Shown: positions 20,896-32,734 of the stretch, in pieces
Layout of the letters: each line of letters begins with the position of its first letter
Numbering within the stretch: the first letter of the stretch is position 1
Notes under the pieces: model-generated
What the model was told of the DNA's origin: nothing
The model's database searches: none
What the model saw: the letters and a program-made list of their open reading frames with translations, nothing else
Made by a program: the position numbers and the translations under genes
From: Rana temporaria
Lineage: Eukaryota > Chordata > Amphibia > Anura > Ranidae
DNA length: 64,000 bases
NCBI RefSeq assembly: GCF_905171775.1
Contig: NC_053496.1
Location: 180,019,759-180,083,758 of the forward strand
Direction: 5' to 3'

Positions 20896-21169
20896 GATAT
20901 CCACGATGTTATCCACCCCATCACAATTTCCTGCGTTTTGCCCACATATTGATCCACAGTACCGTCTGTGCAAGTATTGGAGTAGCTGAGTGCTATTTTA
21001 TATAAGGAAAGTAATACTATAACTGAATACTTGTAGCATGTGGAGTGCATCACCCCCCCCCCCCTGATCATCTGAGGCTCATGGGGTTGCAAAAGTTCCC
21101 TGGTGTACTTAGATCTCTAGAATTTATAGGTCCATGTATTTACCATGCTTGTTACAAGGGGCTCCCACT

Positions 21170-22704
21170 CTACCTGCTCTGCAGCCCCATGTGAGTTTTC
21201 TGGTGTTTCACAAGGACTGATCTCTGAGTGAAACATTTCCCGCACTCTGAACATGAATAAGGACGCTTACCCGTATGACCTCGCTGGTGTCTAAGGAGGT
21301 TTCCTTTCTGAGCGAAACATTTCCCGCACTCTGTACATAAAAACGGCTGTTCACCCGTGTGACATCTCTGGTGTTTATTTAGGCTTCCCTTTTCAGCAAA
21401 ACATTTCCCGCACTCTGAACACGAATAGGGACGCTCGCCAGTGTGACTTCTCTGGTGTTTGATTAGGCTTCCTTTCTCTGTGAAGTATTTCCCACACTCT
21501 GGACATGAAAAGGGACACTCGCCGGTGTGAATTTTCTGATGTTTAAGAAGGTCTTTTTTCTTAATAAAACATTTCTCACACTCTGAACATGAAAACGGAC
21601 GCTCGCCCTTGTGAAGTTTCTGGTGCGCAAGAAGGTTTCCTTTCTCAGTGAAACCTTTCCCGCACTCTGAACATGAATAGGGACGTACACCTGTGTGACA
21701 CACCTGGTGTTTAAGAAGGCCTCCTTTCTGAACAAAACTTTTCCCGCACTCTGAGCATGAATAGGGACGCTCACCCGTGTGAAGCTTCTGGTGTGTAACA
21801 AGGGTTCCTTTGCCAATGAAGCATTTGCCACACTCTGGACATGAATAGGGACGATCACCAGTGTGAATTTTCTGGTGTGTAGCAAGCCTTTTTTTCTCAG
21901 TGAAACATTTCCCACACTCTGAACATGGATAGGAAGGCTCAGCCGTGTGAATTTTCTGGTGCCTAAGAAGGTCTCCCCTCTGAACGAAACACTTCCCGCA
22001 CTCTGAACACGGATATGGACGCTCCCCTGTGTGAATTCTCTGGTGCACGATAAGTAATTTTTTCTTCGTGAAAGATTTCCCGCACTCTGAACACACATAG
22101 GGGCGCTCACCCGTGTGAATTCTATGATGTACACGAAGGGTGTCTTTCTGCGTGAAACATTTCCCGCACTCCTGGCACGAATAAGGACGCTCACCCGTGT
22201 GAGTTCTCTGGTGTTTAAGAAGGTCTCTTCGCCTAAGAAAACATTTCCCGCACTCCGGACACATAAAAGGGCGCTCAGTTGTATGAATTTTCTGGTGCCT
22301 AAGAAAGCCTTCTCTGAGAACGAAACTTTTCCCACACTCTAGACATGAATAGGGATGCTCGCCCATGTGACTTCTACGATGTCTAAGAAGTGACCTGTTT
22401 TTAGTGAAGGTTTTCCCACACACCGAACAGGAAAAGATCTCTTCTGTGTGAACTCCTTCTTGGGTTAGGGGAGATTGCTCAGGAACTGAGGGCTCCGTTC
22501 CTTGAGATATCGGAGGTGTATCTGGAGCTACAGCATGTGATCTATCAGAAGGCTCCCTGAGATCAGAGGGATCCACCAGGCTCTGTGTATTCTGAGCAAT
22601 GACATCTTCTCCTGGAAGGCCTTGTGTTAGGCCACCGGAGTTTGCATTAGAATCTGGAGATAAAAAAAGATGTCCCTCTGAGGTATTCCAGACATAACGT
22701 CCAC
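21170..22704 (-). CDS. 15-finger C2H2 terminal exon (assigned to ZNF-B)
   Basis: Acceptor TTTTTTTCCAGCAG before 22704; the exon starts GT-GGA-CGT, so it needs one base from the exon before. A spacer of about 110 residues (contains NTQSLVDPSDLREPSDRSH) precedes 15 fingers from FSCSVCGKTF to YSCSECGKCF..HQKTHMGLQSR and a TAG at 21170-21172. All 15 keep both Cys and both His. Linkers are mostly TGERP, with TTERP, TAEPS, TGDRP, TGVRP, KGERP and TGECP exceptions. Expected role: nuclear sequence-specific DNA-binding protein. Its 5' exons are not adjacent. The only phase-compatible upstream exons in the window end at 52445. No 3' UTR features could be fixed, and the left side runs into the 32-bp array. 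Confidence 0.93.
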
Positions 22705-22874
22705 CTGCTGGAAAAAAAGATGAAACATTTTTAGAAGAATTCTTCATACCTTACGTTTGGAAAACAAAGGCGCTGACCTACCACTAAATGGTTTTACGGC
22801 GCTCCACCATGGAACTGGGTGAAATGAGAACATAAAATGTACCTTCAGCAAGGACTTCTTATATTCATTCTTAA

Positions 22875-23389
22875 AGCGGTAGTTCACCCTCAGTGTCAAC
22901 ATTGTACCATAAAATCAGGCATTGTAGCGCGAGCTACAGTATGCCTGTCTCGAATTTTTTATCCCCGTACTCATAGTGTACTGGTACATTATAGATTCCG
23001 ACTCCCGCGGGGAATGGGCGTGCCTATGGAGAGGGAGGATGATTGACGGCCGGCTCTGGCACGTCACGCTCCCCGAAGACAGCCGGAGTAGGTCTCGGCT
23101 CTTCACGGCGCCTGCGCACAGGCTATGCGCAGGCGCCGTGAAGAGCCAAGCCTATTTCGGCTATTTCCGGAGAAGCGTGACGCGCCAGAGCCGGCCGTCA
23201 ATCACCTTCCGTCTGGATTGGAACGCCCATTCCCCGTGGGCAGTCGGAATCGTCTATGTACGATTACACAGTGAGTACGGGGATAAAAAATTCGAGACAG
23301 GCATACTGTAGCTCGCGCTACAATGCCTGATTTTATGCTAGAAGGAAAAAATAAAATAAAAATTCTTGTTTATAGGGTGAACCCCCGCT
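22875..23389. mobile_element. TTAA-target palindromic MITE, 515 bp
   Basis: AGCGGTAGTTCACCCT at left, AGGGTGAACCCCCGCT at right, TTAA at 22871-22874 and 23390-23393. Arms pair almost end to end around GGCGCCTGCGC / GCGCAGGCGCC. Relative of 3244-3722. Confidence 0.9.
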
Positions 23390-23404
23390 TTAATTCTTGT
23401 ATAT

Positions 23405-23840
23405 GCTAATGGTATGTATAATACATTGTAATATCGCCATCTAGTGGCTCTTTACATACTCAGTATTTGTGAATAATTTACTGAAGGTAGATAGATTGTT
23501 GCTTAAAAGCCACCGTAGCTTCCCACTGGTCTATACCATGAGGTGTGAGAGACAGCCCCCAGTATCCATCCTCCCTTCTCACCATGCATCTGCTCCAGAG
23601 GAATCCTCACCTATTCAGCTGCAATTCTAATGGCAGCCTTATGGAAACATCGCTGGTACGTTCATATTCCTTCCCCTAGTTAGACTAGTGTGTTAGGACT
23701 GTTTATTTTGTATACTGATTGTATGTATCTTTTTACTCTAACTTCCCTGTAATAAAAAGTGAACAAAAGGACCTTGCCTCAATGAGTTAAGGGAGGAGAG
23801 TTAGCTGTCTGTCTAATTATACCTCAGCCGCGTATAATGA
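23405..23840. other. Unclassified, possibly solo-LTR-like
   Basis: Has ATCGCCATCTAGTGGC near its left, an AATAAAAAG polyadenylation-like site at about 23750 and ends near TATACCTCAGCCGCGTATAA. No paired termini or duplication could be read. Confidence 0.25.
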
Positions 23841-23929
23841 GGGCAGAACTTAAAACATGAAATTCAAACCAGAAAAAGGAGAGAATGTAATAAAACCATA
23901 CAGGATAACAGTGTGTGTGTTTTGGTGAA

Positions 23930-25275
23930 GAATAGAGGTGGACCTTCCGCCACCAAATTTCTTAGAAACGGGACATTAGAGATGGACTTTCCTCCACCTC
24001 ATTTCTTGTAAATAGGACATTAGAGATGGACCTTCCTTCACCTAATTTCTCAGGACATTAGAGATGGACCTTCCTTCACCTCATTTCTCAGGACATTAGA
24101 GATGGACCTTCTTCCACCTAATTTCTTAGAAACAGGATATTAGAGATGGACCTTCTTCTACCTCATTTCTTGGAAACAGAATATTAGATATAGACCTTCT
24201 ACCTCCTCATTTCTTGGAAACAGAACATTAGAGATGGACCTTCTTCCACCTCATTTCTTGGAAACAGAATATTAGAGATGGACCTTCCTACACCTCATTT
24301 CTTGGAAACAGAACATTAGAGATGGACCTTCTACCTCATTTACTGGAAACAGGACATTAGAGATGCACACTCCTCCGCCTCATTTGTTGTAAACAGGACA
24401 TTAGAGATGGGCCTTCTTCCACCTCATTTCTTGTAAACAGAACATTAGAGATGGACCTTCTTCCACCTCATTTCTTGGAAACGGGACAGTAGAAATGGAC
24501 CTTCCTACACCTCATTTCTTGGAAACAGAATAGAGATGGACCTTCCTACACCTCATTTCTTGGAAACAGAACATTAGAGATGGACCTTCTACCTCATTTA
24601 TTGGAAACAGGACATTAGAGATGGACACTCCTCCGCCTCATTTGTTGTAAACTGGATATTAGAGATGGACCTTCTTCCACCTAATTTATTGGAAATGGGA
24701 CATTAGAGATGGACCTTCATACACCTAATTTCTTGGAAATGGGACATTAGAGATGGACCTTCCTCCACCTGATTTCTTAGGACATTAGAAATGGACTTTC
24801 CTCCACCTTATTTCTCATGATATTAGAGATGGACCTTCCTACACCTAAATTTCTTGCAAACAAGACACTGGAGGTGAAACTTTATCCACCTCATTTCTTA
24901 CCACCTTATTTCTTGGAAACAGGACATTAGAGATGGACCTTCCTACACCTCATTTCTTGGAAACATATATATGTGTTTCCATTTCTTGGAAACAGGACAT
25001 TAGAGTTGGAACTTTATCCACCTAATTTCTTGGAAACAGAACATTAGATGTAGACCTTCTACCACCTAATTTCTTGGAAGCGATGACATTAGAGATGGAC
25101 CTTCCTCCACCTCATTTCTTGTAAATAGGACATTAGAAATGGACCTTCCTCCACCTCATTTCTTGGAAACAGGATGAGATTAGAGATGGATCTTCCACCA
25201 CATAATTTCTTAGAAACAGGGCATTAAAGATGGACCTTCCTCCATCTCATTTGGAAACATGACAACAGAGATGGA
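23930..25275. repeat. About 42-bp irregular minisatellite
   Basis: Roughly 30 copies of ACATTAGAGATGGACCTTCC then TACACCTCATTTCTTGGAAACAG, with many indels and a single TATATATG insertion at about 24965. It resembles the 73-bp array at 50.7 kb only by the short GAGATGGACCTT motif. Confidence 0.9.
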
Positions 25276-25279
25276 CATT

Positions 25280-25686
25280 TCCTATGGTGTAAAATTTCCG
25301 CCAGAAAAAGTCAGGTGTGAGCTTTTCGTTGGAAAATCCGACCATGTGTAGGCTCCATCTGACTTTTGCTGTCGGAATTTCCGCCAGCAAAAGATTGAGA
25401 GCAGGTTCTTAATTTTTACAACAGTAAAAATTCCAATCAGAAATTCAGATCATCTGTATCAATTCCGACGCGCAAAATTCCGATGCATGCTCGGAAACAA
25501 TTCAACGCATGCTCGGAAGCGTTGAACTTTAATTTTCTCGTCTCGCCGTAGTGTTGTACGTCACCGCGTTCTTGGCGGTCGAAAGCTCCGAGTACTTTTG
25601 TGTGACCGTCTGTATGCCAAGCCAAGTTTGAGCGGAATCCCGTCGGAAAAACCATCCAAAGTTTTTCCGATGGTGTGTACGCGGCA
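25280..25686. mobile_element. Harbinger-like MITE (TTCCGACG family), left end lost
   Basis: Right end GGTGTGTACGCGGCA then TTA; internal TTCCGATGCATGCTCGGAA and CCGACCATGTGTAGGCTCC blocks. Confidence 0.65.
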
Positions 25687-25689
25687 TTA

Positions 25690-26388
25690 CACAGTTATGG
25701 GCAGCTTACTAGTTTGGTGATCTGGTTCCATGCTTGAGATTCACCAAAAGGGCCACAGAGGGGATGGATGTTAGGCCCATGTGAATGGAAAGAACTGGCT
25801 GTGAGCTTTAACTTAAAGAGGTTGTAAAAAGGTAATTGTTTTCCTAAATACCTTCCTTTACCTTAGTGCAGTCCTCCTTCACTTACCTCATCCTTCCATT
25901 TTGCTTTTATATGTCCTTATTTCTTCTGAGAAATCCTCACTTCCTGTTCTTCTGTCTAACTCCACACTGTAATGCAAGGCTTTCTCCCTGGTGTGGAGTG
26001 TCGTGCTCGCCCCTTCCTTGGACTACAGGAGAGTCAGGACACCCACTAACACACAGCTCCTTTTTCTACCTGCAACGTAGAGAGCGTCCTGACTGCTGTG
26101 ATCAGCAATGACATTCGTCATTTTAAATATCTAGTGTCTCGTTTATTGCCTCGTTTTTCTTCTTCGTTCTCTTGCTAGAATAAACCCGTTCTCTATTGCT
26201 GATGCTATTTAGACTGAGTTGTCCCATATTGAAATGTTACATTTTTTGCTTGTGATTTTAGTTTTTGTAAATATTTGCTAGCCAGATGTCCCAACTTTTT
26301 TATTGTCCTCCACATGTATATATTTTTGTTCTTTTTAGTTAATGTTGATCTTATATATTTTTTTTTTTGTGCAAGTTATGTCAACATT
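25690..26388. other. Intergenic or intronic, old repeats
   Basis: Contains TTAAAGAGGTTGTAAAAAGG followed by a T/C-rich stretch, which looks like a worn interspersed repeat, then A/T-rich sequence with GCAAGTTATGTCAACATTG (repeated at 27169 and 27232). No gene found. Confidence 0.35.
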
Positions 26389-27126
26389 GGCCCAGATTCA
26401 GAGATCAATTGCACCTGCGTAACCATAGTTACGCAGCGCAATTGCTGACTTGCTCCGGCGTTACGAATGCTCCTGATTCAGGAACATCGTAACGCAGACT
26501 GCAGCCTAAAATCTGCGTGGCATAAGGCTCTTATGCCACGCAGATTTTAGGCTGCATTCTTGCGATGACCGCTAGGGGGCGCTCCCATTGTGCTCAGTGT
26601 ATAGTATGCAAATTGCATACCAACACCGATTCACAATGTTGCGCGGGCCCTGCGTACGCAAGTTACGGAGTTTCCGTACGGCGTCTTTAGCATAAGGCTG
26701 CCCCTTCTAATAGTAGGGGCAGCCAATGCTAAAGTATACCCGTCGTTCCCGCGTCGTGAAATTTGAATTTCACGTCGTTTGCGTAAGTGATTCGTGAATG
26801 GCGCTGGACGCCATTCACGTTCACTTGGAAGCAAATGACATCCTTGCGACGTCATTTGCTGAAATGCACGTCGGGAAAGTTTCCCGACGGAGCATGCGCT
26901 CTACGCTCGGCGCGGGAGCGCGCCTAATTTAAATGATTCCCGCCCCCTACGGGATCATTTACATTAGGCGCCCTTACGCAGGGCAATTTTAAAGAGCGCA
27001 CACGTAATTTACGGAGCACCTGCTCCGTGAATCGCGCGCAGCGCAGTAAATTTGCGGGGGGCGCAGGGCAAAAACACTGCCCTGTGCCTCCGTAAAAAAG
27101 GGGCAAATTCTACCTGGATCTGGGCC
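26389..27126. mobile_element. Palindromic element of the GGGCCAGATTC family, copy 2
   Basis: GGCCCAGATTCAGAG at left, TGGATCTGGGCC at right, core CACGTCGTTTGCGTAAG at 26770. Holds ATGCAAAT (26606-26613) and the CTCF-like 15-mer CCGCTAGGGGGCGCT (26569-26583). Upstream hairpin around 26515-26555 (AAATCTGCGTGGCATAAG). Confidence 0.85.
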
Positions 27127-27436
27127 ACTGTGATTTTTTTTTTTCTGCTATATTTTTTTTTTTTTTTTGCAAGTTATGTCAACATTGTGATTTTTTTTTT
27201 ACTTGCAAAATTGTTTTTATTTCTTTTGTTGCCAAGTTATGTCAACATATTTTTTTTTGTTGGTGATTTTACTTTTTTATTTTTTAGGGTTTACCAAGTT
27301 GGCACACCAAATGTCCCCCCCCAACGAGGTTTGTGTGTCCTTTGTAAATGACACATTGTATTTTTAAAATGTTTGATGCCTAATCACCACCGTATGAAAC
27401 ACAATAGACAAGGTTTGAACGTAAAAAAAAAAGCCA

Positions 27437-27442
27437 TTTATT
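27437..27442 (-). promoter_or_regulatory. AATAAA polyadenylation signal of the MADF gene
   Basis: Minus-strand AATAAA lies 67 bases after the stop codon of the second exon (27509), the expected place for a 3' end. Confidence 0.6.
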
Positions 27443-27508
27443 TTGGCAAAACAACAAATTAGAAATAACCAGAACGGCAGCACTTGATCAGAACTGGAAG
27501 GCAGGGAA

Positions 27509-28021
27509 TCACTTTTTCGTCTTTCCAGCCTTCCTTCCAGCGGAACTTCTAAGGTCCCGTCCACGGCCCCGTGCAGGTGGGGATGATGGGGCAGCAGGAG
27601 GATGAAGTAGATGTGGAGCAGGCCGGGCCGGGTCACTTAGATCAGTGTCCCTGGTCAGCAGGTCCCTATGCATCCACCAAAGGACCTTATTAATCAGGTC
27701 CTTTGCCAGGACCCTTTGCTCCTCCCCCCCTTGGTTAAGTTCATGAGCAAGGGAGGCGCTGAAGGCTTCAGTGGGGTTGAGGGGGGCCCTCATTATAGCA
27801 CGTGCCTCCCTGATCATTTGAAGGCTCTCCTCCTCCACCTGCCTCATGCGCTTCCATAGGCCTGGTCGCCTCATCTGGAAGGGAGGAACCTGGCGGATGG
27901 TGCTGAGCCTGGGGACCTGCTGAACTCCACTGAGCCCGGCCTCCTCCTGGCTGCCATTCACCCCTTCCGCCTGGCTGACGTGTTCCTCAGGAGCTGCCAC
28001 CTCCTGGCTCGTCTCTTCTTC
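27509..28021 (-). CDS. MADF gene exon 2
   Basis: Acceptor TTTTATACACAG before 28021, phase 0; 170 codons and a stop at 27509. It starts with an acidic EEETSQE run, then a central helical, Arg/Glu-rich part (RPGLWKRMRQVEEESLQMI, SASLAHELNQ, AKDLINKVLWWMHRDLL) and a Pro/Arg-rich basic tail (RGRGRDLRSSAGRKAGKTKK). It has no catalytic motif. The helical part may be a dimerisation or partner-binding segment like the BESS-type tails of MADF proteins (inference). Joined to exon 1 it gives 318 aa. Confidence 0.7.
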   Translation of the reverse strand, partial: EEETSQEVAAPEEHVSQAEGVNGSQEEAGLSGVQQVPRLSTIRQVPPFQMRRPGLWKRMRQVEEESLQMIREARAIMRAPLNPTEAFSASLAHELNQGGEEQRVLAKDLINKVLWWMHRDLLTRDTDLSDPARPAPHLLHPPAAPSSPPARGRGRDLRSSAGRKAGKTKK

Positions 28022-28092
28022 CTGTGTATAAAAAAAAGGGACATGTTGTAATATTTTGCACAATCAATCACACACATTTTCATGCTCTAGAC

Positions 28093-28434
28093 CAGGGGTC
28101 TCCAAACTGCGGCCCGAGGGCCAGATGTGGCCCTTTGCTAGCCTTTATCTGGCCCTTGGTGCTTTATTCCTCCCACTGATATGAGGCACTATTCTTCCCA
28201 CTGACGCCAACAAGGGGGCACTATTTCTTTCACCGATACCAATGACGGGACACAATTACTCCTACTAGTGGGGGCACTACTCCTTATCCTACTGACTGCA
28301 AACTCTGAGGCCACAGTTACTCTCACCAATGCTGGGCCCGGGGAATTTTTTACCCCCGCTGGCCACAATCCGGCCCTCCTAAAGTCTGAAGGACAATAAA
28401 CTGGCCCTTGGTTTGAAAAGTTTGGAGACCCCTG
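28093..28434. mobile_element. hAT element, 342 bp, in the MADF intron
   Basis: CAGGGGTCTCCAAACTGCGG at left, complement at right, exact 8-bp duplication CTCTAGAC at 28085-28092 and 28435-28442. Confidence 0.93.
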
Positions 28435-28569
28435 CTCTAGACTGTTTTAGTTTTTCTTCATCTAACGTGAACAGACTCTCCTTCTGACCCCTGCAGTTGG
28501 CATCCCTGACACCTATTTTTAGGCCCATGACTTGTGTTTTTGTTTACAAGCTTGTTTTTTTGTTTACAA

Positions 28570-29542
28570 CAGGGTTTGACAAATTTGCTTGGAATCTAGG
28601 AGCCAGCTAAAAAAGTTAGGAGCCAGAAAACGCGCCCCGTCCCGACGAGCTTGCGCGCAGAAGCGCATATGTAAACGGTGTTCAAACCACACATGTGAGG
28701 TATCGCCGCGATTGGTAGAGCGAGAGCAATAATTCTAGCCCTAGTCCTCCTCTGTAACTCAAAACATGCAACCTGTAGATTTTTTTAAACGTCGCCTATG
28801 AAGATTTTAAAGGGTAAGGCCTCGTACACACGACAGAGTTTCTCGGCAGAATTCAGCGAGAAACTCGGTCAGAGCCGGATTCTGCCGAGAAACTCTGTCG
28901 TGTGTACACTTTCGGCCCGATGGAGCCGCCGAGGAACTCGTCGAGAAAATAGAGAACATGTTCTCTATTTTCTCGTTGTTCTATGGGAGAACTCGGCCCG
29001 CCGAGCTCCTCGGCGGCTTCAGGGCTGAACTCGCCGAGGAACTCGACGTGTTTGGCACGTCGAGTTCCTCGGCTGTGTGTACGAGGCCTAAAAGTTTGTC
29101 GGCATTCCACGAGCGGACGCAATTTTGAAGCGTGACATGTTGGGTATGAATTTACTCGGCGTAACATTATCTTTCATAATATAAAAAAAAAATGGGGATA
29201 ACTTTACTGTTGTCTTATTTTTTAATTAAAAAAAAAGTGTGCTTGTAAGACCGCTGCGCAAATACGGCGTGACAGAAAGTATTGCAACGATCGCCATTTT
29301 ATTCTCTAGGGTGTTAGGATAAAAAATATATATAATGTTTGGGGGTTCTAATTAGAGGGAAGAAGATGGCAGTGAAAAATAGTGAAAAATGACATTAGAA
29401 TTGCTGTTTAACTTGTAATGCTTAACTTGTAATACCAACGGCTCACCACCAGATGGCGCCAGCTCACCTTCCAAAGCCAAGTCGCCAGGACACCATTTCT
29501 AGTCGCCATGGCGACCTGGCGCCCGGGATTTGTCGAGCCCTG
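28570..29542. mobile_element. hAT element, 973 bp, in the MADF intron
   Basis: CAGGGTTTGACAAATTTGC to TTTGTCGAGCCCTG, 8-bp duplication GTTTACAA at 28562-28569 and 29543-29550. Interrupted by the MITE 28818-29088. Contains a full 15/15 match to the CTCF core at 29446-29460. No transposase frame. Confidence 0.88.
28818..29088. mobile_element. Harbinger-like MITE nested in the 973-bp hAT
   Basis: GGCCTCGTACACACGACAGAG with complement at right, TAA at 28815-28817 and 29089-29091; interior is nested palindromes of GAACTCG / CGAGTTC. Confidence 0.92.
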
Positions 29543-29610
29543 GTTTACAATATCAACTCAATAAACAAACAATAATTAGCAGCCAAGAAATATGTTGGAA
29601 ACTACTATAC

Positions 29611-30054
29611 CTCACTGTAGATGGCCAGATCTTGGTCCATGTCAGCCAGCCCCTCGGCGGACTCTGCAGGGGTGTGGTGATCCGTGGAAATTCCGCTGGA
29701 AGAAAGACTCGAAAGTGAGTCCCGGCCCTCCATTTGATCCCCCCAAAAAGCAAGCGCCTTGAAGTACCACAGCCTGGGCTCCTTTGGCTCACTTGCTGCT
29801 GCTCCTGATTTTTTTTTTTGTTGTTTGCGGTAGATTCTCCTGTACGTGCTCCTGAGGTTTGCCATTTTCTCCTTGACCATCGTGTCTGTGCAGTCTGGGA
29901 CCCAAGTCTGGATGTATGATGCTATCTCCCTCAGTGCCGCCGTTCTTTGGTTTTGTTTGTGATAGGCAGGGTGCCTGGTATCCCAAAGGATGGTCATTTC
30001 CCGATATTTTTGTATTAAGCGCAGGGTGTTTTCCGGTTGATGCAATTGATCCAT
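29611..30054 (-). CDS. MADF gene exon 1 (MADF/Myb-like DNA-binding domain)
   Basis: The start codon at 30054 follows an A-rich leader; donor CAGTGAG|GTATAG at 29610, phase 0, 148 codons. Residues about 8-105 match the MADF pattern: LIQKYREMTILWDTRHPAYH, a middle REIASYIQTW, VKEKMANLRSTYRRIYRK and the closing RLWYFKALAFWGDQ. MADF domains are trihelical Myb/SANT relatives that bind DNA in nuclear adaptors and in the second protein of many PIF/Harbinger transposons. A Ser-rich segment (SLSSLSSSG) follows. With exon 2 this is an intact 318-aa protein. It could be a host gene or the accessory gene of a Harbinger element whose transposase is not in view. Confidence 0.8.
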
Positions 30055-30205
30055 ATTTTTTTTTTTTTCAAAAATGTCTAGAATAACAAAAAATAAATAA
30101 ACAGAAAACACGATTTAAAAAAAAAAAAAAAAAAAAAAAAAGACTCAGCTTTGACATTGTCAGAATATGTGCCCAATCATTTTTGAGCTACTATACAAAC
30201 ACAGT

Positions 30206-31075
30206 GGGCCAGATTCATCAATAGATACGCCGTCGTATCTGTGAGATCCGACGGTCGGAGCTATGCGACTGATTGATAAGAATCAGTTCCGCATAGATCT
30301 CCCTTAGATCCGACTGGTGTAAGTGACTTACACCAGTCGGATCTTAGGCTGTAATCTCCCGCCGGCCGCTAGGTGTCGTCGCTATTTTTTACCCGTCGCA
30401 TATGCAAATGAGGAAAACTGCCGATTCACGTCCGTACGCCCGCCCGTCGCTCGTTTTCTATGTCGTTTGCGTTCGGCTTTTTCCGGCGGATGGCTACCCT
30501 TGCTTCTTTGAGGGGTAGCTAATGTTAAGTATGGCCGACGTTCCCGCGCCGAGTTTTAATTTTTTTACGTCGTTTGCGTAACGCGATCGGGAATACCGAT
30601 GGCCGCAATCGACGTACCCGCCGCAAACAATGACGTCCTAGCGACGTCATTTAGAGCATGCGTACTGGGCTTTTTCCCGGCGGCGCATGCGCAGTTAAAT
30701 CGGCGCGGGAACGCGCCCGATTTGAATTGTACACTCCCCCTAGCCGCGGAATTTGCATTCCGCCGGGGGGAGTTACGATCCAACGGTGCAGTTTGCGAGG
30801 TAAGTGCTTTATGAATCATGCACTTGCCTCGCTAAATCGCACCGGCGGATCGCAAACCAGGTAGATCTAGCGCAGGGATATTCAATTAGCGGACCTCCAG
30901 CTGTTGCAAAACTACAAGTCCCATCATGCCTCTGCCTCTGGGTGTCAGGCTTGTGGCTGTCAGAGTCTTGCTATGCCTCATGGGACTTGTAGTTCTGCAA
31001 CAGCTGGAGGTCCGCTAATTGCATATCCCTGATCTAGCGGATCTAAAGATCCGCTGAGCTACATGAATCCGGCCC
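30206..31075. mobile_element. Palindromic element of the GGGCCAGATTC family, copy 3
   Basis: GGGCCAGATTCATCAATAG to CATGAATCCGGCCC, 3-bp AGT at 30203-30205 and 31076-31078. Core TTACGTCGTTTGCGTAACG near 30563; ATGCAAAT at 30402-30409. Contains a nested hAT MITE. Confidence 0.85.
30873..31031. mobile_element. hAT MITE, 159 bp, nested
   Basis: CAGGGATATTCAATTAGCGG, complement at right, 8-bp ATCTAGCG at 30865-30872 and 31032-31039. Confidence 0.93.
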
Positions 31076-31206
31076 AGTGTCTCCTGCTGCTAAAAAATGC
31101 TGGCCAGCTCCGCCCCATTGTTGTACAAAAAAAATGATTTTACATGCAGACCCTTTGGTTCCATTTCACTAAATACGTGGCATCTATAACCATCCACAAT
31201 TATTAT

Positions 31207-31420
31207 TAACCCCTTCCATACCGGGCTTTTATACCCACCTCCATACCGGGCCTATTCTGGCACTTCTCTCCTACATGTACAAATCAGCATTTTTTTTGCT
31301 AGAAAATTACGCAGAACCCCCAAACATTATATATGTTTTTTTAGCAGACACCCTAGGGAATAAAACGACGGTCATTGAAACGTTTTATCTTGCACGGTAT
31401 TTGCGCAATAATTTTTCAAA
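31207..31420. repeat. Interspersed repeat CCATACCGGGC..TAGGGAATAAAACGACGG
   Basis: Matches 56340-56434 plus 57160-57260, where the same repeat is split by a 725-bp palindromic element. It therefore shows the uninterrupted form. Confidence 0.7.
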
Positions 31421-31424
31421 CGCC

Positions 31425-31613
31425 TTTTTTTTGGAAAAAAATTGTTTCACACATCAGACCAACGGACAATTCAGCCTTGTCCGCTGAAACGGTCCGTCGG
31501 ACATGTTCGGTCGTGTGCACAAGGCCTTACAGTTACAAGCATGACTCCCACAGGCAGAGGCATGATGGGACTTGCAGTTTCGCAACAGCTGGAAGGCCAC
31601 CAGTTTGGGACCC
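31425..31613. mobile_element. Fragments of a CGTACACACG MITE and a hAT MITE
   Basis: GTCGTGTGCACAAGGCCTTA (right half of a Harbinger-like MITE) is followed by CAGGCAGAGGCATGATGGGA .. CACCAGTTTGGGACCCCTG, the right half of the hAT family at 19071-19223. Confidence 0.55.
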
Positions 31614-31621
31614 CTGATCTA

Positions 31622-32707
31622 AACCATTCCACTGTAGCTCTGGCTGTATGTTTAGGGTCGTTGTCTTGCTGGAAGGTGAACCTCCGCCCTAGTGTGAAAA
31701 CTGTTTTTCTTCTAAGATTGTCCTGTATTTGTCTCCATCCATCTTCCCATCAACTCTAAACCAGCTTCTCTGTCCCTGCTGAAGAAAAGCATCCCCACCA
31801 CATGATGCTGCCACCACCATGTTTCACGGTGGGGATGGTGTGTTCAGGATGATTTGCAGTGTTAGCTTTCCACCACACATAAGATTTTGCTTTTAGGCTA
31901 AAAACTTCAATTTTGGTCTCATTGGACCAGAGCACCTTCTTCCCCATGTTTGCTGTGTCCCCTCCCCCACATGGCTTCTCACAAACTGCAAACAGGACTT
32001 CTTATGTCTTTCTTCCATAAAGGGCAGATTTGTGGAGAGACCACTAATAGTTGTCCTGTGGACAGATTCTCCCCCCTGAGCTGTGGATCTCTGCAGCTCC
32101 TCCAGAGTTACCATGGACCTCTTGGCTGCTTCTCTGATGAATGCTCTCCTTGCCCGGCCCGGTCAGTTTAGGTGGACGGCCATGTCTTGGTAGGTTTGCA
32201 GTTGTGCCATACTCTTTCCATTTTCAGGTGCTGGATTGAAAAGAGCTTTGTGAGATGTTTAAAGCTAGGGATGTTTTTTTTTTTTTTTTTTTATAACCTA
32301 ACCCTGCTTTATACTTATCCACAACTTTATCCCTAACCTGTCTGGTGTGTTCCTCGGCCTTCGTGATGCAGTTTGTTCTCTAACAAACCTCTGAGGGCTT
32401 CACGGAACAGCTATATTTATACCGAGATAAAAATTACACACAGGTGGACTCTATTTACTAATAAGGGTCTTCTGAAGGCAATTGGCTCCACTAGATTTTA
32501 ATTAGGGGTATCAGAAGGGGGGTGAATACAAATCCACATTAAACTTTTCATGAAAACCATTCATCATTTTCCTTCCACTTCACAATTATGTGCCACTTTG
32601 TGTTGGTCTATCACATAAAAAAAACAATAACATGCATTACGTCTTTGGTTGTAACATGACAAAATGTGGAAAGTTTCAAGGGGTATGAATACTTTTTCAA
32701 GGCACTG
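31622..32707 (-). mobile_element. Tc1 element, left-truncated, with dead transposase
   Basis: Right TIR CTTTTTCAAGGCACTG then TA at 32708-32709. Minus-strand fragments of transposase: a helix-turn-helix piece (ISGLSTNLPFMEERHKKSCL region, 31893-32114) and a catalytic-core piece (31756-31947) with VLWSNETKIEVF and GGGSIMWWGCFSS. The WSDETK Asp of the DDE triad is Asn here, and the two pieces are in different frames. The left third is missing, replaced by MITE fragments. Confidence 0.85.
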
Positions 32708-32734
32708 TATAATACTGTACACTGTACTAATAAC

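Noticed and set aside
23405..23840. Solo LTR of an endogenous retrovirus
   Set aside because: A polyadenylation-like site exists but no TG..CA termini with a matching target duplication could be established, so it is listed only as unclassified.
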